A stretch of 64,000 nt of DNA, from the NCBI GenBank assembly GCA_027492485.1, contig JAPUER010000058.1, positions 64,619 to 128,618 of the forward strand, written 5' to 3'. Below, piece after piece: positions 54,345-63,690 of the stretch. The notes below the pieces were generated by a model. The model was not told where the DNA came from. It ran no database searches and saw nothing but the letters and a program-made list of their open reading frames with translations. Position numbers and translations under genes: made by a program. Each line of letters begins with the position of its first letter. The stretch's first letter is position 1. Source of the DNA: Betaproteobacteria bacterium. Its GTDB lineage: Bacteria > Pseudomonadota > Gammaproteobacteria > Burkholderiales > Casimicrobiaceae.

Positions 54345-55052
54345 ATGTCCACTCTCAATCCGGCGGCGGATGCCGCTATCTCCCACGCAACCGACGCCGC
54401 GCCGGCGAAGGCCCGCGCCCGCGCCAAGGCCGACGACCGCGCCGTTGCCTATTACGTCGAAAACCTGAGCACGCTGGCGAAAGCGTTGCGCGATCAGTTC
54501 GAGCCGTTCGCGAAAGCGGCGACGATGCCCTCGCATGTGCAGTTGCTGAACTGGCTGGCGCGCGCAGCCGGGCATCGCAACTATCAGGCGCTGCGCGCGG
54601 CGGCGCTCACACCGGGGGCACGGCCGCTGTTGCCGCCGGTCGGTGCGACGCCGGCATCCGCGTTCGACGCCACGCTGAGCACGCACGCAGCGAAGGCGCT
54701 GACGCAGTTCGACGAACGCGGCCGCCTGACGCGCTGGCCCAACAAGTTCGCCGTGCAGCGCATCGCGCTGTGGGCGCTGTGGCAACGCTTTGACGCGCGC
54801 CGCAGCTACAGCGAGCGCGAGGTGAACGCCGTGATCAACACCTGGGCGACTTATGGCGACCACGCCACGCTGCGCCGCGAGCTGATCAACATGAAGCTGC
54901 TCGGCCGCAAGAGCGATTGCAGCGAATACTGGAAGGAGCCGCAGCGCGCCGGCGACGAGGTGCGGGCGTTCCTGCGCGCGCTGCGCGAGCGGACGCTGGT
55001 AGGAGCGGGCTTGCCCGCGATGAGCGGCACTCGCAAGACGGCATCGACGTAG
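54345..55052 (+). CDS. DUF2087 domain protein
   Basis: A 235-residue protein. An Ala-rich N-terminus is followed by a helical region (VAYYVENLSTLAKALRDQFEPFAKAATMPSHVQLLNWLARAAGHRNYQALRAAAL) and a DUF2087 domain at about residues 120-205 (FDERGRLTRWPNKFAVQRIALWALWQRFDARRSYSEREVNAVINTW, DHATLRRELINMKLLGR). This domain is found with transcription regulators and may bind DNA. The last 20 codons (RTLVGAGLPAMSGTRKTAST) are encoded within a REP element, so the C-terminus has been extended. Confidence 0.75.
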   Translation: MSTLNPAADAAISHATDAAPAKARARAKADDRAVAYYVENLSTLAKALRDQFEPFAKAATMPSHVQLLNWLARAAGHRNYQALRAAALTPGARPLLPPVGATPASAFDATLSTHAAKALTQFDERGRLTRWPNKFAVQRIALWALWQRFDARRSYSEREVNAVINTWATYGDHATLRRELINMKLLGRKSDCSEYWKEPQRAGDEVRAFLRALRERTLVGAGLPAMSGTRKTAST

Positions 55053-55080
55053 TGGCATTCGCGGGCAAGCCCGCTGCCAC
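54997..55080. repeat. REP-like inverted pair overlapping the DUF2087 gene end
   Basis: The left unit GTAGGAGCGGGCTTGCCCGC (54999-55018) and right unit GCGGGCAAGCCCGCTGCCAC (55061-55080) are inverted to each other around about 42 bp. Such twin REPs (REPINs) are mobilised by RAYT proteins in other bacteria. The gene's stop codon lies between them. Confidence 0.7.
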
Positions 55081-55141
55081 TTGTCGCCTACCCCTCACTC
55101 GTGATCCCTGCGCCGGGATGACGCCCGAGGCGATTCCAGCG

Positions 55142-55263
55142 TATGTCTTTTCATCGAAAGCCGCATGTAAATTGGGAAAAATCGCCTATTTGTCAAGAAG
55201 TCGACTTTTGCAAAAATAGTGCTGCTTGCCCCTATGGAATGAGCCTTCCACTAAAAAGCCGCT
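55142..55263. repeat. Dispersed intergenic palindrome, copy B
   Basis: An imperfect palindrome of 122 bp centred on AAGTCGACTT (55198-55207). Read outward, the arms share AAATAG, GC, TTTCCC or TTGCCC, ATG-GGC-CTTTC and AAAAG. The right arm AAAATAGTGCTGCTTGCCCC is close to copy F, and the terminal sequence is AAAAAGCCGCT. It lies between the DUF2087 and argS genes. Confidence 0.75.
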
Positions 55264-55328
55264 AATCATCATCGGCAACCCGCAAGCGCCCGGCGCCGGC
55301 GCCAACGCGCCCGCCCGCCGCCGCTTGG

Positions 55329-55334
55329 GATAAT
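55329..55334 (+). promoter_or_regulatory. Putative -10 box of argS (leaderless start)
   Basis: GATAAT ends 7 nt before the argS ATG at 55342. There is no Shine-Dalgarno sequence, and the -35 is weak. The pattern is that of hrcA and hemH. Confidence 0.4.
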
Positions 55335-55341
55335 TGCGGCT

Positions 55342-56997
55342 ATGCAAAAAGAACAATTGATCGAATGGCTGACCGCCGCCATTCGCGCGGCGGGGCTGTC
55401 CGCTACGGCGGTGCCGGCGCTGGAGCGGCCGAAACAGGCCGAACACGGCGACTGGGCGACCAACATCGCGCTGCAAATGGCGAAGCCGCTGGGCAAGAAC
55501 CCGCGCGAGGTCGCCACGCTGCTGAAGGCCGCGCTGGACGCCAGCCCGAGCCCGATGGTCGGCGACATCGCCATCGCCGGGCCGGGCTTCATCAACATCC
55601 GGCTGAACCCGGCCGCCAAGTTCTCGGCGGTGGCCGACGCCATCCGCCTGGGCGACGCCTTCGGTCGCAGCGCTGGCCGCGCCGGCGAAAAAGTGATGGT
55701 GGAATTCGTCTCGGCCAACCCGACCGGGCCGCTGCACACCGGGCACGCGCGTCAGGCCGCACTCGGCGACACGCTGTGCAACCTGCTCGCAACGCAGGGC
55801 TGTGCGGTGTACCGCGAGTTCTATTACAACGACGCCGGCAACCAGATCGACAACCTCGCGCGCTCGGTGCAACTGCGCGCGATGGGCGTGGAGCCGGGCA
55901 GCGCGCTGTGGCCGGAAGACGGCTACCGCGGCGACTACATCGTCGAGATCGGCAAGGCGTATCTGGAACGCGGCGGCGACGTGAACGACCTCGACGCCAT
56001 CCGCCGCTACGCGGTGGAGGTGCTGCGGGTCGAGCAGGATCGCGACCTTACGGCCTTCGGCGTGAAGCAGTTCGACTGCTACTACCTCGAAAGCTCGCTC
56101 TACACCGACGGCCGTGTCGACAAGACCGTGGCCGGCCTCAAGGCTTCGGGCCACACCTTCGAGCAGGACGGCGCGCTGTGGCTCAGGACCACCGACTTCG
56201 GCGACGACAAGGATCGCGTCATGAAGAAGGCGACCGGCGGCTACACCTATTTCGTGCCCGACGTTGCTTATCACGTCAGCAAGTGGGAGCGCGGCTTCAG
56301 CAAGGTGGTGAACATCCAGGGCACCGATCACCACGGCACCATCGCCCGCGTGCGCGCGGGGCTGCAGGCGCTCAACGATGTACAACCGCCGATGTCCGGC
56401 TCGGGCATTCCGCAGGGCTACCCGGACTACCTGCTGCACAGCATGGTGCGCGTGATGCGCGGCGGCGAGGAGGTGAAGATCAGCAAGCGCGCCGGCAGCT
56501 ACATCACGCTCGGCGAACTGATCGAATGGGTCGGCCGCGACGCCGTGCGCTTCTTCCTCGTCTCGCGCAAGGCGGACAGCGAATTCACCTTCGACATCGA
56601 CCTCGCGCTGTCGCAGAGCGAGGAAAACCCGGTCTACTACGTGCAGTACGCGCATGCACGCATCTGCTCGGTGTTGCGCGAGGCGGCGGTCGGCGACGAC
56701 GCCCTGCGCGCCGCCGATCTGGCGCTGCTGACGCACGAAAAAGCCGAGGCGCTGGCGAGCAAGCTGGCCGATTACCCCGCGTTGCTGGCAACCGCGGCGC
56801 GCGATCTGGCGCCGCATTTGCTGCCGTACTACCTGCGTGAAGTGGCGGCCGCGTTCCACGGCTACTACGCCGCCGAGCGCATCCGCGTCGATGACCCGGC
56901 GTTGCGCGCCGCGCGCACCGCGCTGGCGGCGGCGACCGCCCGCGTGCTGAAAAACGGCCTGCAACTGCTCGGCGTCTCGGCGCCCGAGAAAATGTAA
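55342..56997 (+). CDS. argS: Arginyl-tRNA synthetase
   Basis: A class I synthetase of 551 residues. It shows [14 protein letters not shown], the HIGH-type motif [28 protein letters not shown], and the KMSKS-type motif [15 protein letters not shown], and ends with the DALR anticodon-binding domain ([17 protein letters not shown] and [12 protein letters not shown]). Length is normal. A SPOR-domain gene follows after 11 nt, so an operon with dsbA is likely. Confidence 0.97.
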   Translation: MQKEQLIEWLTAAIRAAGLSATAVPALERPKQAEHGDWATNIALQMAKPLGKNPREVATLLKAALDASPSPMVGDIAIAGPGFINIRLNPAAKFSAVADAIRLGDAFGRSAGRAGEKVMVEFVSANPTGPLHTGHARQAALGDTLCNLLATQGCAVYREFYYNDAGNQIDNLARSVQLRAMGVEPGSALWPEDGYRGDYIVEIGKAYLERGGDVNDLDAIRRYAVEVLRVEQDRDLTAFGVKQFDCYYLESSLYTDGRVDKTVAGLKASGHTFEQDGALWLRTTDFGDDKDRVMKKATGGYTYFVPDVAYHVSKWERGFSKVVNIQGTDHHGTIARVRAGLQALNDVQPPMSGSGIPQGYPDYLLHSMVRVMRGGEEVKISKRAGSYITLGELIEWVGRDAVRFFLVSRKADSEFTFDIDLALSQSEENPVYYVQYAHARICSVLREAAVGDDALRAADLALLTHEKAEALASKLADYPALLATAARDLAPHLLPYYLREVAAAFHGYYAAERIRVDDPALRAARTALAAATARVLKNGLQLLGVSAPEKM

Positions 56998-57008
56998 GAA
57001 TCAGCGCC

Positions 57009-57614
57009 GTGGATACCTCCCCGCAGAATAAAACCGCGACATTCCTCTTTGGCGGCCTGATCGGCTTTGTGGTCGGGCTGGTGGTGGCGGGGGTGCTGGC
57101 GATCTGGATTTACAGCGCCTCGCCGTTCCGCGCAGAATCGACGCCGCTGCCCAAGCTCGACCCGATCCGCCCGAAATCCGAGGCGAAGACCGAGGCCAAG
57201 CCGACCGGCCAGACCGGCGCGCTGGCGAAAGACGAAAACAAGCCCGATGCCGAGCGCATCGTGCAGCCGGGCACCGCGTCGGGCAATCCGCCGGCGGCGA
57301 CCGCGGCAGCAACGCCGCCTGCGGCGACCAAGGCGCCAGCCAAGCCAAGCGATCCCGAGCCGTCGCCGAGCGCCGAGCCGCGGGGGCGGCTGTGGTTGCA
57401 AGTGGGCGCTTACGCCAACAAGCAGGACGCCGAAAATCAGCGCGCCCGCTTCGCCATGCTGGGTTACGAAGCGAAGATCGAATCGGCCGACGTGCCGGAC
57501 AAGGGCACCGTCCATCGCGTTCGCGTCGGCCCCTACCGCGACCCGGACGAAGCCGGCAAGGTGCGCGGCGATCTGGCGCGGCAGGGCATCGAAGTCACGG
57601 TGGTCAAGCCCTGA
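57009..57614 (+). CDS. SPOR-domain membrane protein
   Basis: A 201-residue protein. An N-terminal anchor (FLFGGLIGFVVGLVVAGVLAIWIY) is followed by a Pro/Ala/Lys-rich linker (about residues 40-125) and a C-terminal SPOR domain (LWLQVGAYANKQDAENQRARFAMLGYEAKIES to RVRVGPYRDPDEAGKVRGDLARQGIEVTVVK). SPOR domains bind denuded septal peptidoglycan, so it probably localises to the division site, as FtsN does. The start is GTG at 57009. Confidence 0.85.
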   Translation: MDTSPQNKTATFLFGGLIGFVVGLVVAGVLAIWIYSASPFRAESTPLPKLDPIRPKSEAKTEAKPTGQTGALAKDENKPDAERIVQPGTASGNPPAATAAATPPAATKAPAKPSDPEPSPSAEPRGRLWLQVGAYANKQDAENQRARFAMLGYEAKIESADVPDKGTVHRVRVGPYRDPDEAGKVRGDLARQGIEVTVVKP

Positions 57615-57718
57615 CCGCCGCCCGTCATGGCAACGCGCTGTCGGCGAACCAAACGCCGCGTCCGTTAGTCACAGGCAACGGTTAGTCAAACAAACAACAT
57701 CGAAAGCACGGAGAAATC

Positions 57719-58366
57719 ATGGTTCGCTGGGTCAAATCCCTCAAATGGCTGGCACTGGGCTTGATGGCCGCCTCGTTCACCGCCGGTGCGCAGGAGCAAC
57801 TCGCCGAAGGCAAAGACTTCCTGCGTCTCAAGCAGCCGCAGGCCGTCGAGTCCGGCGCCAAGATCGAAGTCATCGAGTTTTTCAGTTACGGCTGCCCGCA
57901 CTGCAAGGACCTCGAGGAATACCTTGGACCCTGGACCAAGAAAGTGCCGGCCGATGTCAGCTTCAAGCGCGTCCCGGTGGTGTTCCAGCCGGCCTGGGTG
58001 AATTTGGGCAAGATTTACTACACGCTGGAAGGTCTCGGTCGCGAGGATTTGTCGGCCAAGGTGTTCGCGTCGCTGCACGGCGCCGGCGTCAAGTTTCATG
58101 AAGAAAAGGTCTTCTTCGATTGGGCGGCCAGCAACGGTCTCGACGCCAAGAAGGTGCAGGAGATGTGGGGTTCGTTCGCCGTCAACAGCAAGATGAACCG
58201 CGCCAAGACGCTGGCCGGCAACTATCAGGTCGACAGCGTGCCGATGCTGTTCATCGACGGCAAGTTCAAGCTGCAACCGCACCTGCTCAAGGGCCAGCAC
58301 AAGGACGTACCCGCCGCGCTCGACTTCCTGATCGCCAAGGCACGCGCCGAGCGCAACAAGAAGTAA
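57719..58366 (+). CDS. dsbA: Thiol:disulfide interchange protein DsbA
   Basis: DsbA introduces disulfide bonds into periplasmic proteins. The 215-residue protein has a signal peptide (LALGLMAASFTAGAQ), the active site CPHC at residues 59-62, the usual cis-proline in the VPMLFIDGKF segment, and a helical insertion. Length is typical. A second dsbA follows after a terminator-like hairpin. A GGAG lies 8 nt upstream of the ATG. Confidence 0.95.
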   Translation: MVRWVKSLKWLALGLMAASFTAGAQEQLAEGKDFLRLKQPQAVESGAKIEVIEFFSYGCPHCKDLEEYLGPWTKKVPADVSFKRVPVVFQPAWVNLGKIYYTLEGLGREDLSAKVFASLHGAGVKFHEEKVFFDWAASNGLDAKKVQEMWGSFAVNSKMNRAKTLAGNYQVDSVPMLFIDGKFKLQPHLLKGQHKDVPAALDFLIAKARAERNKK

Positions 58367-58401
58367 GCAGGAAGAACAATCGTCCCTTCGACGACCAACC
58401 G

Positions 58402-58430
58402 GGGCCGCCCGCGAGCGCGGCCCTTTCCTT
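58402..58430 (+). terminator. Probable terminator between the two dsbA genes
   Basis: GGGCCGC (58402-58408) pairs with GCGGCCC (58417-58423) around an 8-nt loop; the following TTTCCTT is only partly T-rich, so strength is moderate. Confidence 0.5.
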
Positions 58431-58450
58431 ATCCCGATCAGAGCAAAGTC

Positions 58451-59101
58451 ATGTTGACGCGACGCGAACTGCTTGGCGTGCTGGCCGCGCTGCCGATGTT
58501 GTCCTCTGCCAACGCGCAGACGGCCTGGCAGGAAGGGCGTGACTTCCTGCGGCTGGCAGCGCCGCAACCGATTGAGCCCGGTAGCGGGATCGAGGTGCTG
58601 GAATTTTTCAGCTACGGTTGCCCGCATTGCAATGATCTTGAGGAGTTTCTCGGCCCGTGGCTACGCCAATTGCCCGCCGATGTGAGTTTTCGCCGCGTGC
58701 CCGTGTTGTTTCATCCGCCTTGGGTGAACCTGGCGAAGCTTCATTTCACGCTGGAGGCGATCGGCCGCGCGGATCTTGCCGGCAAAGTGTTTCACGCGGT
58801 TCACGCCCGTGGCGTCAAGCTTTACGACGAGAAGGTATTCATCGAGTGGGGCGCCGGAAACGGTCTCGACGCCGCGAAAGTACGGGAGGCGTGGAATTCG
58901 TTTGCGGTCAGCGGCAAGATGAATCGGGCGCGGACGCTGGCCCAGGCGTTTCGCGTTGACGGCGTGCCGACGTTGTTCGTTGACGGCAAATTCAAACTGC
59001 AACCAACCACCGAAGGGATGGGACCGGTGGCGCACCGGCAGGCGCCGTCATTGCTCGACTTCCTGATCGCCAAGGCACGCGCCGAACGCAACAAGAAGTA
59101 G
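58451..59101 (+). CDS. Second thiol:disulfide interchange protein (DsbA paralogue)
   Basis: A 216-residue DsbA homologue. The signal peptide starts RRELLGVLAALPMLSSANAQ; the active site CPHC is at residues 57-60 in FFSYGCPHCND, and VPTLFVDGKFKLQP holds the cis-proline. It resembles the preceding gene in order and length, so the two arose by tandem duplication. The last 40 or so bases of the two ORFs are almost identical, as by recent gene conversion. A strong terminator follows. Confidence 0.9.
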   Translation: MLTRRELLGVLAALPMLSSANAQTAWQEGRDFLRLAAPQPIEPGSGIEVLEFFSYGCPHCNDLEEFLGPWLRQLPADVSFRRVPVLFHPPWVNLAKLHFTLEAIGRADLAGKVFHAVHARGVKLYDEKVFIEWGAGNGLDAAKVREAWNSFAVSGKMNRARTLAQAFRVDGVPTLFVDGKFKLQPTTEGMGPVAHRQAPSLLDFLIAKARAERNKK

Positions 59102-59127
59102 GCCGCTGCGCCGCGCTCCGCTGCAAG

Positions 59128-59161
59128 GGCCGCCGATAGCAACCGGCGGCCTTTTGCTTTT
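59128..59161 (+). terminator. Rho-independent terminator after the second dsbA
   Basis: GGCCGCCG (59128-59135) pairs with CGGCGGCC (59144-59151) around ATAGCAAC, followed by TTTTGCTTTT (59152-59161). Confidence 0.8.
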
Positions 59162-59200
59162 CGGGGTTTTGCTTTGCCGGGCCGCCCCCACGTGCGAGCC

Positions 59201-60034
59201 ATGACCCATCTGCCCGACGCCATTGGCTTGCGCCACGCGCGCTTTCACTCGCCCGAACGGCTGCGCATCGCCTGCCTGGTGCCCTCGATCACCGAGACGC
59301 TGTTCGCGCTCGGGCTGGGCGACCGCGTAGTGGCGCGCACCGGTTTCTGCATCCATCCCGCAGAGGGCGTGCGCGAGGTGCCCAAGGTCGGCGGCACCAA
59401 GGACGTCAATGTGGCGAAACTGATCGCCACCGAACCCACCCACGTCATCGTCAACATCGACGAAAACCGCAAGGACACGGTCGATCATCTGCGCCGCGTG
59501 GTGCCCAACCTGGTCGTCACCCATCCGCTGCTGCCGGAGGACAACGCCACGCTATTTGCGCTGCTCGGCCATATCTTCAGCGTGGACGACGCCGCGCTCA
59601 CGCTCGCCCGCCGGCTGGCCGACGCGCTGACGCGTGCCCGTGCCGTGGGCGCGTCGCGGGCGAGCGAATCGGTGCTCTATCTGATCTGGAAGAACCCGTG
59701 GATGACCGTCGCGCGCGATACCTACGTCAGCGCGATGCTCGCCACAGTGGGCTGGAAGACCTTGCCGTTGCAGGCAGAGAAGCGCTACCCCGAGATCGCA
59801 GCGAACGACAGCGTCTGGCAGCACGCGGATCGGGTGTTGCTGTCCACCGAGCCTTATCTGTTCGACGACGAGCACGTCGCGGCGCTGCGCAACGAACGAC
59901 AACTGACGCAACCGGTCGCGCTGATCGACGGCGAAATGACCAGTTGGTACGGCGTGCGGGCGATTGCCGGGCTCGACTACCTCGCCGATCTGCGTTCAAA
60001 TCGGCAACAGCTTTCCGAGCAAAGTCCCATTTGA
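59201..60034 (+). CDS. Helical-backbone metal receptor (BtuF-like) protein, no signal peptide
   Basis: A 277-residue protein of the BtuF/TroA helical-backbone metal-receptor fold: RIACLVPSITETLFALGLGDRVVARTGFCIHPAEGVREVPKVGGTKDVNVAKLIATEPTHVIV. No signal peptide is seen, so it is not an ordinary periplasmic receptor; cytoplasmic cobalamin-associated members of this family exist. The ATG at 59201 is chosen; a TTG at 59174 gives an extension with no family resemblance. The last 11 codons lie in palindrome copy E, so the original end was probably replaced. Confidence 0.75.
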   Translation: MTHLPDAIGLRHARFHSPERLRIACLVPSITETLFALGLGDRVVARTGFCIHPAEGVREVPKVGGTKDVNVAKLIATEPTHVIVNIDENRKDTVDHLRRVVPNLVVTHPLLPEDNATLFALLGHIFSVDDAALTLARRLADALTRARAVGASRASESVLYLIWKNPWMTVARDTYVSAMLATVGWKTLPLQAEKRYPEIAANDSVWQHADRVLLSTEPYLFDDEHVAALRNERQLTQPVALIDGEMTSWYGVRAIAGLDYLADLRSNRQQLSEQSPI

Positions 60035-60131
60035 TCTGGGCTCACGCCTTGAAATCGGTATAGTCGACAAAGCGGAATTCTTCGGTCTACGCCTTATACG
60101 GACGGCGTTTGACAAGAAAAGCTGCTTGCCG
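60002..60131. repeat. Dispersed intergenic palindrome, copy E
   Basis: An imperfect palindrome of 130 bp centred on GTCGAC (60063-60068). The termini CGGCAACAGCTTTC (60002-60015) and GAAAAGCTGCTTGCCG (60116-60131) are inverted repeats apart from a 1-nt indel. The right arm holds ACGCC-TTATACGGAC-GGCGT. It begins inside the receptor gene and ends 1 bp before the dxs stop. Confidence 0.78.
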
Positions 60132-62018
60132 TCAGGCCGCGGCTTTGGCGTCGGCGCCCGCGATCGCGGCGCGAATGCTGCGCTCGATGCCGGCGGCGTC
60201 GAGCCCGACCGAGGCGAGCAGAATCGCCGGGTCGCCCTGATCGATGAAACGGTCGGGCAGACCCAGCATCAGCACGCGATTGTCGAAGCCGGCGCCGGCG
60301 AGATATTCCGCCACTGCGCCGCCGGCGCTGCCGGGCAGCGCGGCTTCCTCCACCGTCACCAGCAGATCGTGCGTCGCGGCCAGCTCGCGCAGCAGCGCTT
60401 CGTCGAGCGGCTTGACGAAGCGCATGTTGGCGACCGTGGCGTCCAGCTTGTCGGCCGCCGCCAGCGCCGGATGCAGCATCGAGCCCCAGGCGAGGACAGC
60501 GATGCGGCCCTTGGCCCCGGCGCTGCCGCCGGCCTTGCGGGCGACGACGCCCTTGCCGTGTTCCAGCGGCGCGATGGCCGCATCCGCGGCGCCGTGCGCG
60601 GCGCCGCGCGGATAGCGCACGGCGGCGGGCGCGGCGAGTGCGACGCCGTGCGACAGCATCGCGCGGCATTCGGCGGCGCTCGACGCGCTCATGATGGTCA
60701 TGTTCGGCAGGCAGCGCAGGAAGGCGACGTCGAAGCTGCCGGCATGCGTCGGGCCGTCGGCGCCGACCAGCCCGGCGCGGTCGATGGCGAACAGCACCGG
60801 CAGGTTCTGCAGCACCACGTCGTGCACCAGCTGGTCGTAGGCGCGCTGCAAAAAGGTGGAATAGATCGCCACCACCGGCTTCAGGCCCTCGCAGGCCAGG
60901 CCGGCCGCGAAGGTGACGCTGTGCTGCTCGGCGATGCCGACGTCGAAGTAGCGGTCCGGGAATTCCTTCGAATAGCGCACCATGCCCGAGCCTTCGCGCA
61001 TCGCCGGCGTGATGGCGACCAGCTTGTCGTCGCCGGCGGCGGTGTCGCACAGCCAGTCGCCGAAGATGTCGGAATAGGTTTTCTTCGGCACCACTGCCGG
61101 CGCCGCCGGGATGCCGGAGACGTGGTCGAACTTGGGCACGCCGTGATAGAGGATCGGGTCGTCCTCGGCGCGCCCGTAGCCGGCGCCCTTGCGGGTGACG
61201 ACGTGCAGGAACTGCGGCCCGCTGCGGTCCTTCACCTTGTTCAGGGTGTCGACTAGCAGGTTCACGTCATGGCCGTCGATGGGGCCGATGTAGTTGAAGC
61301 CGAACTCCTCCCACATGGTGCCGGGCAGCACCATGCCCTTGGTGTGCTCCTCCCAGCGCCGCGCGAAGCGCGACACCGGTGGAATGGCGGAGAGCATGTT
61401 CTTGCCCATGCGGCGCACGGCGCCGTAGGTCTTCGACGCCAGCAGGCGCGCCAGATAATTGTTCAGCGCGCCCACCGGCTCGCTGATCGACATCTCGTTG
61501 TCGTTCAGGATCACCAGCAGGTTGGCGTCCATCGCGCCAGCGTTGTTGAGCGCCTCGAAGGCCATGCCGGCGGTCATCGCACCGTCGCCGATGATGGCCA
61601 CCACGCGCCGCTGCTCGCCCTTCGCCTTGGCGGCGACCGCCATGCCGAGCGCGGCGGAAATGCTGGTCGACGAATGGGCGACGCCGAAGGTGTCGTACTC
61701 GCTCTCGTCGCGCTTCGGAAACCCGGCCAACCCCTGCCACTGGCGCAGCGTGTTCATGCGTTCGCGGCGCCCGGTCAGCACCTTGTGCGGATAGCACTGG
61801 TGGCCGACGTCCCACACCAGCCGGTCGTGCGGCGTGTCGTAGCAGTAATGCAGCGCCACGGTCAGCTCGACGACGCCGAGATTGGACGACAGATGGCCGC
61901 CGGTCTTCGACACCGAGTCGAGCACGAAGGCGCGCAGCTCGTCGCAGAGGCCGCCCAGTTCGCTTTGCTGCAGACCGCGCAGGGCCGCCGGCTGGTTGAT
62001 GGTTTCGAGCAGGGACAT
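60132..62018 (-). CDS. dxs: 1-deoxy-D-xylulose-5-phosphate synthase
   Basis: Dxs makes 1-deoxyxylulose 5-phosphate from pyruvate and glyceraldehyde 3-phosphate using thiamine diphosphate, the first step of the MEP isoprenoid pathway. The 628-residue protein shows [58 protein letters not shown], the TPP motif [18 protein letters not shown], and [42 protein letters not shown]. It lies downstream of ispA and xseB in one operon. Confidence 0.97.
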   Translation of the reverse strand: MSLLETINQPAALRGLQQSELGGLCDELRAFVLDSVSKTGGHLSSNLGVVELTVALHYCYDTPHDRLVWDVGHQCYPHKVLTGRRERMNTLRQWQGLAGFPKRDESEYDTFGVAHSSTSISAALGMAVAAKAKGEQRRVVAIIGDGAMTAGMAFEALNNAGAMDANLLVILNDNEMSISEPVGALNNYLARLLASKTYGAVRRMGKNMLSAIPPVSRFARRWEEHTKGMVLPGTMWEEFGFNYIGPIDGHDVNLLVDTLNKVKDRSGPQFLHVVTRKGAGYGRAEDDPILYHGVPKFDHVSGIPAAPAVVPKKTYSDIFGDWLCDTAAGDDKLVAITPAMREGSGMVRYSKEFPDRYFDVGIAEQHSVTFAAGLACEGLKPVVAIYSTFLQRAYDQLVHDVVLQNLPVLFAIDRAGLVGADGPTHAGSFDVAFLRCLPNMTIMSASSAAECRAMLSHGVALAAPAAVRYPRGAAHGAADAAIAPLEHGKGVVARKAGGSAGAKGRIAVLAWGSMLHPALAAADKLDATVANMRFVKPLDEALLRELAATHDLLVTVEEAALPGSAGGAVAEYLAGAGFDNRVLMLGLPDRFIDQGDPAILLASVGLDAAGIERSIRAAIAGADAKAAA

Positions 62019-62033
62019 GATTGGCAGTTCCGG

Positions 62034-62918
62034 TTACGCGCTGCGCGCTGCCATCGCGTGGGCCAGCGCGGCGAGGCGTTCGGTATTGAGGTGGGGCGGC
62101 AGCGCGGCCACTGCCTCGGCGGTCAGCCGCCCGGCGTAGGCGCGTGCGGCGTCGATGCCCATCAGCGAGACGAAGGTGGGCTTGTCGTTGGCGGCATCCT
62201 TGCCGGCCGTCTTGCCAAGCGTGGCGCTGTCGGCGGTGGCGTCGAGCACGTCGTCGACCACCTGGAAGACGAGGCCGATGGTCTGCGCATAGCGCGACAA
62301 CGCGGCGATGGTGCTGGCATCTTCCTCCGCCAGCAGCGCCGGCAGGATGACGGCCGCCTCGAACATGGCGCCGGTCTTCAGTGCGTGCATCTCTTCCAGC
62401 GCCGCCTGCGTCATCGGCTTGCCGACGTTGGCCAGATCGATCGCCTGACCGCCGGCCATGCCGTAGGCGCCGGAGGCTTCGGCCAGCTCGTGCGCCGCCG
62501 CCACGATGCCCGCCGCCGCGGCCGGCGCCGCCAGCAGCACAGCGAAGGCGAGCGGCTGCATGGCATCGCCGGCGAGCATCGCGGTGGCCTCGCCGAATGC
62601 GATGTGATTGGTCGCTTTGCCACGGCGCAGATCGTCGTCGTCCATGCAGGGCAGATCGTCGTGGATCAGCGAATAGGCGTGGATCATTTCGACGGCGGCG
62701 GCGGCGTGGTCGGCCAGTTCGGCAGTGGCGCCGATTGCCTCGGCGCTGGCGTAGGCGAGCAGCGCGCGCAGCCGCTTGCCGCCGCCGAGGGCGCTGTAGC
62801 GCATCGCTTCGAGCAGGCGCCCGGAGGCGAGTTCGCCCGCCGGCACCCAGCGCGCCAGCGCCGCCTCCGCGCGCTCGCGGTGCGCGCTACTCCATCGATC
62901 GAGGCCGGTACTGCTCAT
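62034..62918 (-). CDS. ispA: Farnesyl diphosphate synthase
   Basis: A 294-residue prenyl diphosphate synthase that makes farnesyl diphosphate from IPP and DMAPP. The first aspartate-rich motif is in HDDLPCMDDDDLRRG and the second is DDVLD (VFQVVDDVLDA). Residues before the first motif (SLIHDDL) fit a C15 enzyme. It sits between xseB (9 nt upstream) and dxs (15 nt downstream) as in most proteobacteria. Confidence 0.95.
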   Translation of the reverse strand: MSSTGLDRWSSAHRERAEAALARWVPAGELASGRLLEAMRYSALGGGKRLRALLAYASAEAIGATAELADHAAAAVEMIHAYSLIHDDLPCMDDDDLRRGKATNHIAFGEATAMLAGDAMQPLAFAVLLAAPAAAAGIVAAAHELAEASGAYGMAGGQAIDLANVGKPMTQAALEEMHALKTGAMFEAAVILPALLAEEDASTIAALSRYAQTIGLVFQVVDDVLDATADSATLGKTAGKDAANDKPTFVSLMGIDAARAYAGRLTAEAVAALPPHLNTERLAALAHAMAARSA

Positions 62919-62927
62919 TGCGGACGA

Positions 62928-63146
62928 CTACTCGGGCTTGAACGGTTTGAGCACATCGCCTTCGAGAATGCGCACCTGCTGCTCGACCTGGGCGAGTTCG
63001 CCCTGGGCGTATTTCAGAAGCTCGGCGCCGCGCTTGTAGGCCGCCAGCGAATCCGCCAGCGGCAGATTGCCGTTTTCGAGGTCGGCGACCAGCTTTTCCA
63101 GCTCTTCTAGCGCGGCTTCAAAGGTTTTCGGGGCGGCTTTGGCCAT
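62928..63146 (-). CDS. xseB: Exodeoxyribonuclease VII small subunit
   Basis: A 72-residue helical protein: FEAALEELEKLVADLENGNLPLADSLAAYKRGAELLKYAQGELAQVEQQVRIL. This is the XseB signature. It forms exonuclease VII with XseA, which is not in the window. The ATG at 63146 is preferred over a TTG five codons upstream. It heads the xseB-ispA-dxs operon. Confidence 0.93.
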   Translation of the reverse strand: MAKAAPKTFEAALEELEKLVADLENGNLPLADSLAAYKRGAELLKYAQGELAQVEQQVRILEGDVLKPFKPE

Positions 63147-63228
63147 GACGTGGCGGCTCAATGGGGCGCGAAACGTAAACGAACGATTTTACGAGGCACC
63201 CGCCGGCCACGGCGGTGGAGCGAAAGCC

Positions 63229-63690
63229 CTACTGCCAGGGACGGAAGAACGCCTGCTCCGGCGTACAGGCTGCGGCGGCGCCCGCCAGCGGTTCGCCGTG
63301 GATGGGGATGCGGGCCTGCTGATCGCCGGAAAGCACGGTCAGAATGTCGAAACTGCCGTCGGCCTTGACCTTGACGCTGATCTGATAGTCGATACGAAAA
63401 ACCCGCCCCATGCCGGGCTGCGAGCATGCCCCGCGCCAGCTCGCCTCGCGTTTGCCTTCGCGCACGTCGGCCAGCGTGCAGACGATGCCCTGCGCCGCCA
63501 TGACGCCCTGCCAGTCGCGCGCCGACAGATCCTCGCTGCTGTAGGCATCGACGCAAAGATCGCGCAGCTTGCGGTTCCAGTCGATGCGATAGGCGCCTTC
63601 CTTCAGCGTCGGCGCAGCCGCCGCGGGCACGGCCAGCAGCGCCGACAGGGCGCAGGTGGCGAAAACGGCAAGCGGGCGCGAACGCATCAT
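63229..63690 (-). CDS. Exported hypothetical protein
   Basis: A 153-residue protein with a signal peptide (AVFATCALSALLAVPAAAA). The mature region has conserved-looking cysteines (LRDLCVDAYS, GIVCTLADV, GACSQP, AACTPE), four in all, suggesting disulfides in the periplasm. It could be distantly related to DUF3617-type proteins, but no family was firmly recognised. The ATG at 63690 has GGAG 5 nt upstream; ATG at 63687 is equally possible. Confidence 0.6.
   Translation of the reverse strand: MMRSRPLAVFATCALSALLAVPAAAAPTLKEGAYRIDWNRKLRDLCVDAYSSEDLSARDWQGVMAAQGIVCTLADVREGKREASWRGACSQPGMGRVFRIDYQISVKVKADGSFDILTVLSGDQQARIPIHGEPLAGAAAACTPEQAFFRPWQ

Noticed and set aside
61269-63110. 613-residue plus-strand open frame opposite dxs and ispA
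   Set aside because: Shadow frame; dxs and ispA are unmistakable on the other strand.
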